Assembly: GCF_000832305.1 (NCBI RefSeq) | Contig: NZ_CP010536.1 | Span: forward strand, 2,976,001 to 3,040,000 | Direction of reading: 5' to 3' | DNA: 64,000 bases | DNA from: Cupriavidus basilensis | GTDB taxonomy: Bacteria > Pseudomonadota > Gammaproteobacteria > Burkholderiales > Burkholderiaceae | Part shown: one piece after another, positions 63,461 to 64,000 of the stretch | How the letters are laid out: each line of letters starts with the position of its first letter | Numbering within the stretch: position 1 is the stretch's first letter | Made by a program: the position numbers and the translations under genes | The notes under the pieces: generated by a model | What the model saw: the letters and a program-made list of their open reading frames with translations, nothing else | Told to the model about the DNA's origin: nothing | The model's database searches: none

Positions 63461-64000
63461 ATGAGCGGCACCCTGTACCTGATCCCCAACACCCTGGGCA
63501 AACGCGACGAGTTCGACCCGCTCGCGGATGTCATTCCGGCTGGCGTGCAGCAGATCACGGCCGGCCTGGACTACCTCGTAGCGGAAAACGCCAAGACGGC
63601 ACGCGCCTTCCTGAAGAAACTCAGCGAAACCTGCCCGCTGGCCAAGCCAATCCAGCAGATCGAGATCCGCGAACTCAACGTCAATACGCGGGAAAGCGAA
63701 CTGGCCGCCCTGCTGGCACCGATCCGCGAAGGGCGCGACGGCGGCTTGCTGTCGGAAGCCGGCGTGCCGGCGGTGGCCGATCCCGGTGCCAACCTGGTGC
63801 GCCTGGCTCACACCAAGGGCGTGCGCGTGCGCCCGCTGGTGGGCCCGAGCTCGATCCTGCTGGCCGTGATGGCGTCCGGCCTCAATGGCCAGAGCTTTGC
63901 TTTCAACGGCTACCTGCCGGTGGATGCCGGCGAGCGCGCCAAGCGCCTGCGCGAGCTGGAGCAGCTATCGCGCAAAGCGCGCCAGACCCAGGTCTGGATC
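63461..64000 (+). CDS. SAM-dependent tetrapyrrole-methylase-family protein, RsmI-related (3' part outside window)
   Basis: The first 180 residues of a methyltransferase of the RsmI/YraL-like COG0313 group. It begins MSGTLYLIPNTLG; the SAM-binding hallmark DGGLLSEAGVPAVADPGANLVRLAHTKGV and the following PLVGPSSILLAVMASGLNGQSFAFNGYLP are present. It differs from canonical RsmI in its divergent N-terminus (RsmI starts L-Y-V-V-x-T-P-I-G-N), so it may be a paralogue with another substrate. The gene runs off the window. Confidence 0.88.
   Translation, partial: MSGTLYLIPNTLGKRDEFDPLADVIPAGVQQITAGLDYLVAENAKTARAFLKKLSETCPLAKPIQQIEIRELNVNTRESELAALLAPIREGRDGGLLSEAGVPAVADPGANLVRLAHTKGVRVRPLVGPSSILLAVMASGLNGQSFAFNGYLPVDAGERAKRLRELEQLSRKARQTQVWI

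Overview
The window looks like a chromosomal segment of a high-GC betaproteobacterium of the Burkholderiaceae, most probably Cupriavidus or a close relative such as Ralstonia. This rests on the gene content and order: rpmF-plsX-fabHDG-acpP-fabF-rpoE-rseAB-mucD-lepA-lepB-rnc-era-recO-pdxJ-acpS-nagZ in one block, EarP beside an EF-P carrying Arg32, a class I fumarase, a DUF5594-like protein and an acs/symporter pair. No phage, insertion sequence, CRISPR array or large transferred island was recognised. Species-level assignment is not possible from the sequence alone.

Layout. 1-7.0 kb: glycerol catabolism (5' end of a glycerol ABC transporter ATPase, glpR, glpK, glpD), interrupted by a purU-Nudix pair on the other strand and followed by a MliC-type lysozyme inhibitor. 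7.1-12.3 kb: a looser accessory stretch with many small orphan genes, a beta-lactamase-fold lipoprotein and tRNA-Ser. 12.4-16.5 kb: acs and a sodium:solute symporter with an EF-hand-like loop. 16.9-20.9 kb: an EamA exporter, an OmpR/EnvZ-type two-component system and a low-complexity His-tract protein. 21.2-25.9 kb: fumarase, murI and a tandem AAA+ ATPase. 26.2-30.5 kb: an iron-linked region (Fur-box-like sites, a 21-residue membrane peptide, tonB-exbB-exbD, hemP, a HbpS/GlcG-like protein) and two repeat-rich small exported proteins. 30.7-36.2 kb: tRNA-Leu, a divergent yeiH/LysR pair around a perfect 18-bp inverted repeat, a KefB-like antiporter and a chemoreceptor. 36.6-42.1 kb: tRNA-Cys and two tRNA-Gly, pgsA-uvrC, earP and efp. 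42.1-62.6 kb: a nearly unbroken leftward run of housekeeping genes. 62.8-64 kb: maf and the start of a tetrapyrrole-methylase-family gene, rightward.

How the genes work together. The left end imports, phosphorylates and oxidises glycerol under a DeoR-type repressor. The 26-29 kb region couples proton motive force to outer-membrane iron or heme uptake. The long right-hand block joins fatty-acid and phospholipid initiation (plsX, fabHDGF, acpP, acpS) with envelope-stress control (rpoE, rseA, rseB, mucD), protein export (lepB), ribosome and RNA maturation (lepA, rnc, era), recombination (recO), PLP synthesis (pdxJ) and murein recycling (nagZ).

The items most worth a second look are the unannotated-size membrane peptide ahead of tonB, the perfect inverted repeat that abuts the LysR start codon, the DPYTDGA repeat protein, the EF-hand loop in the symporter, the three stacked hairpins after hemP, and the His-tract protein beside a two-component system.
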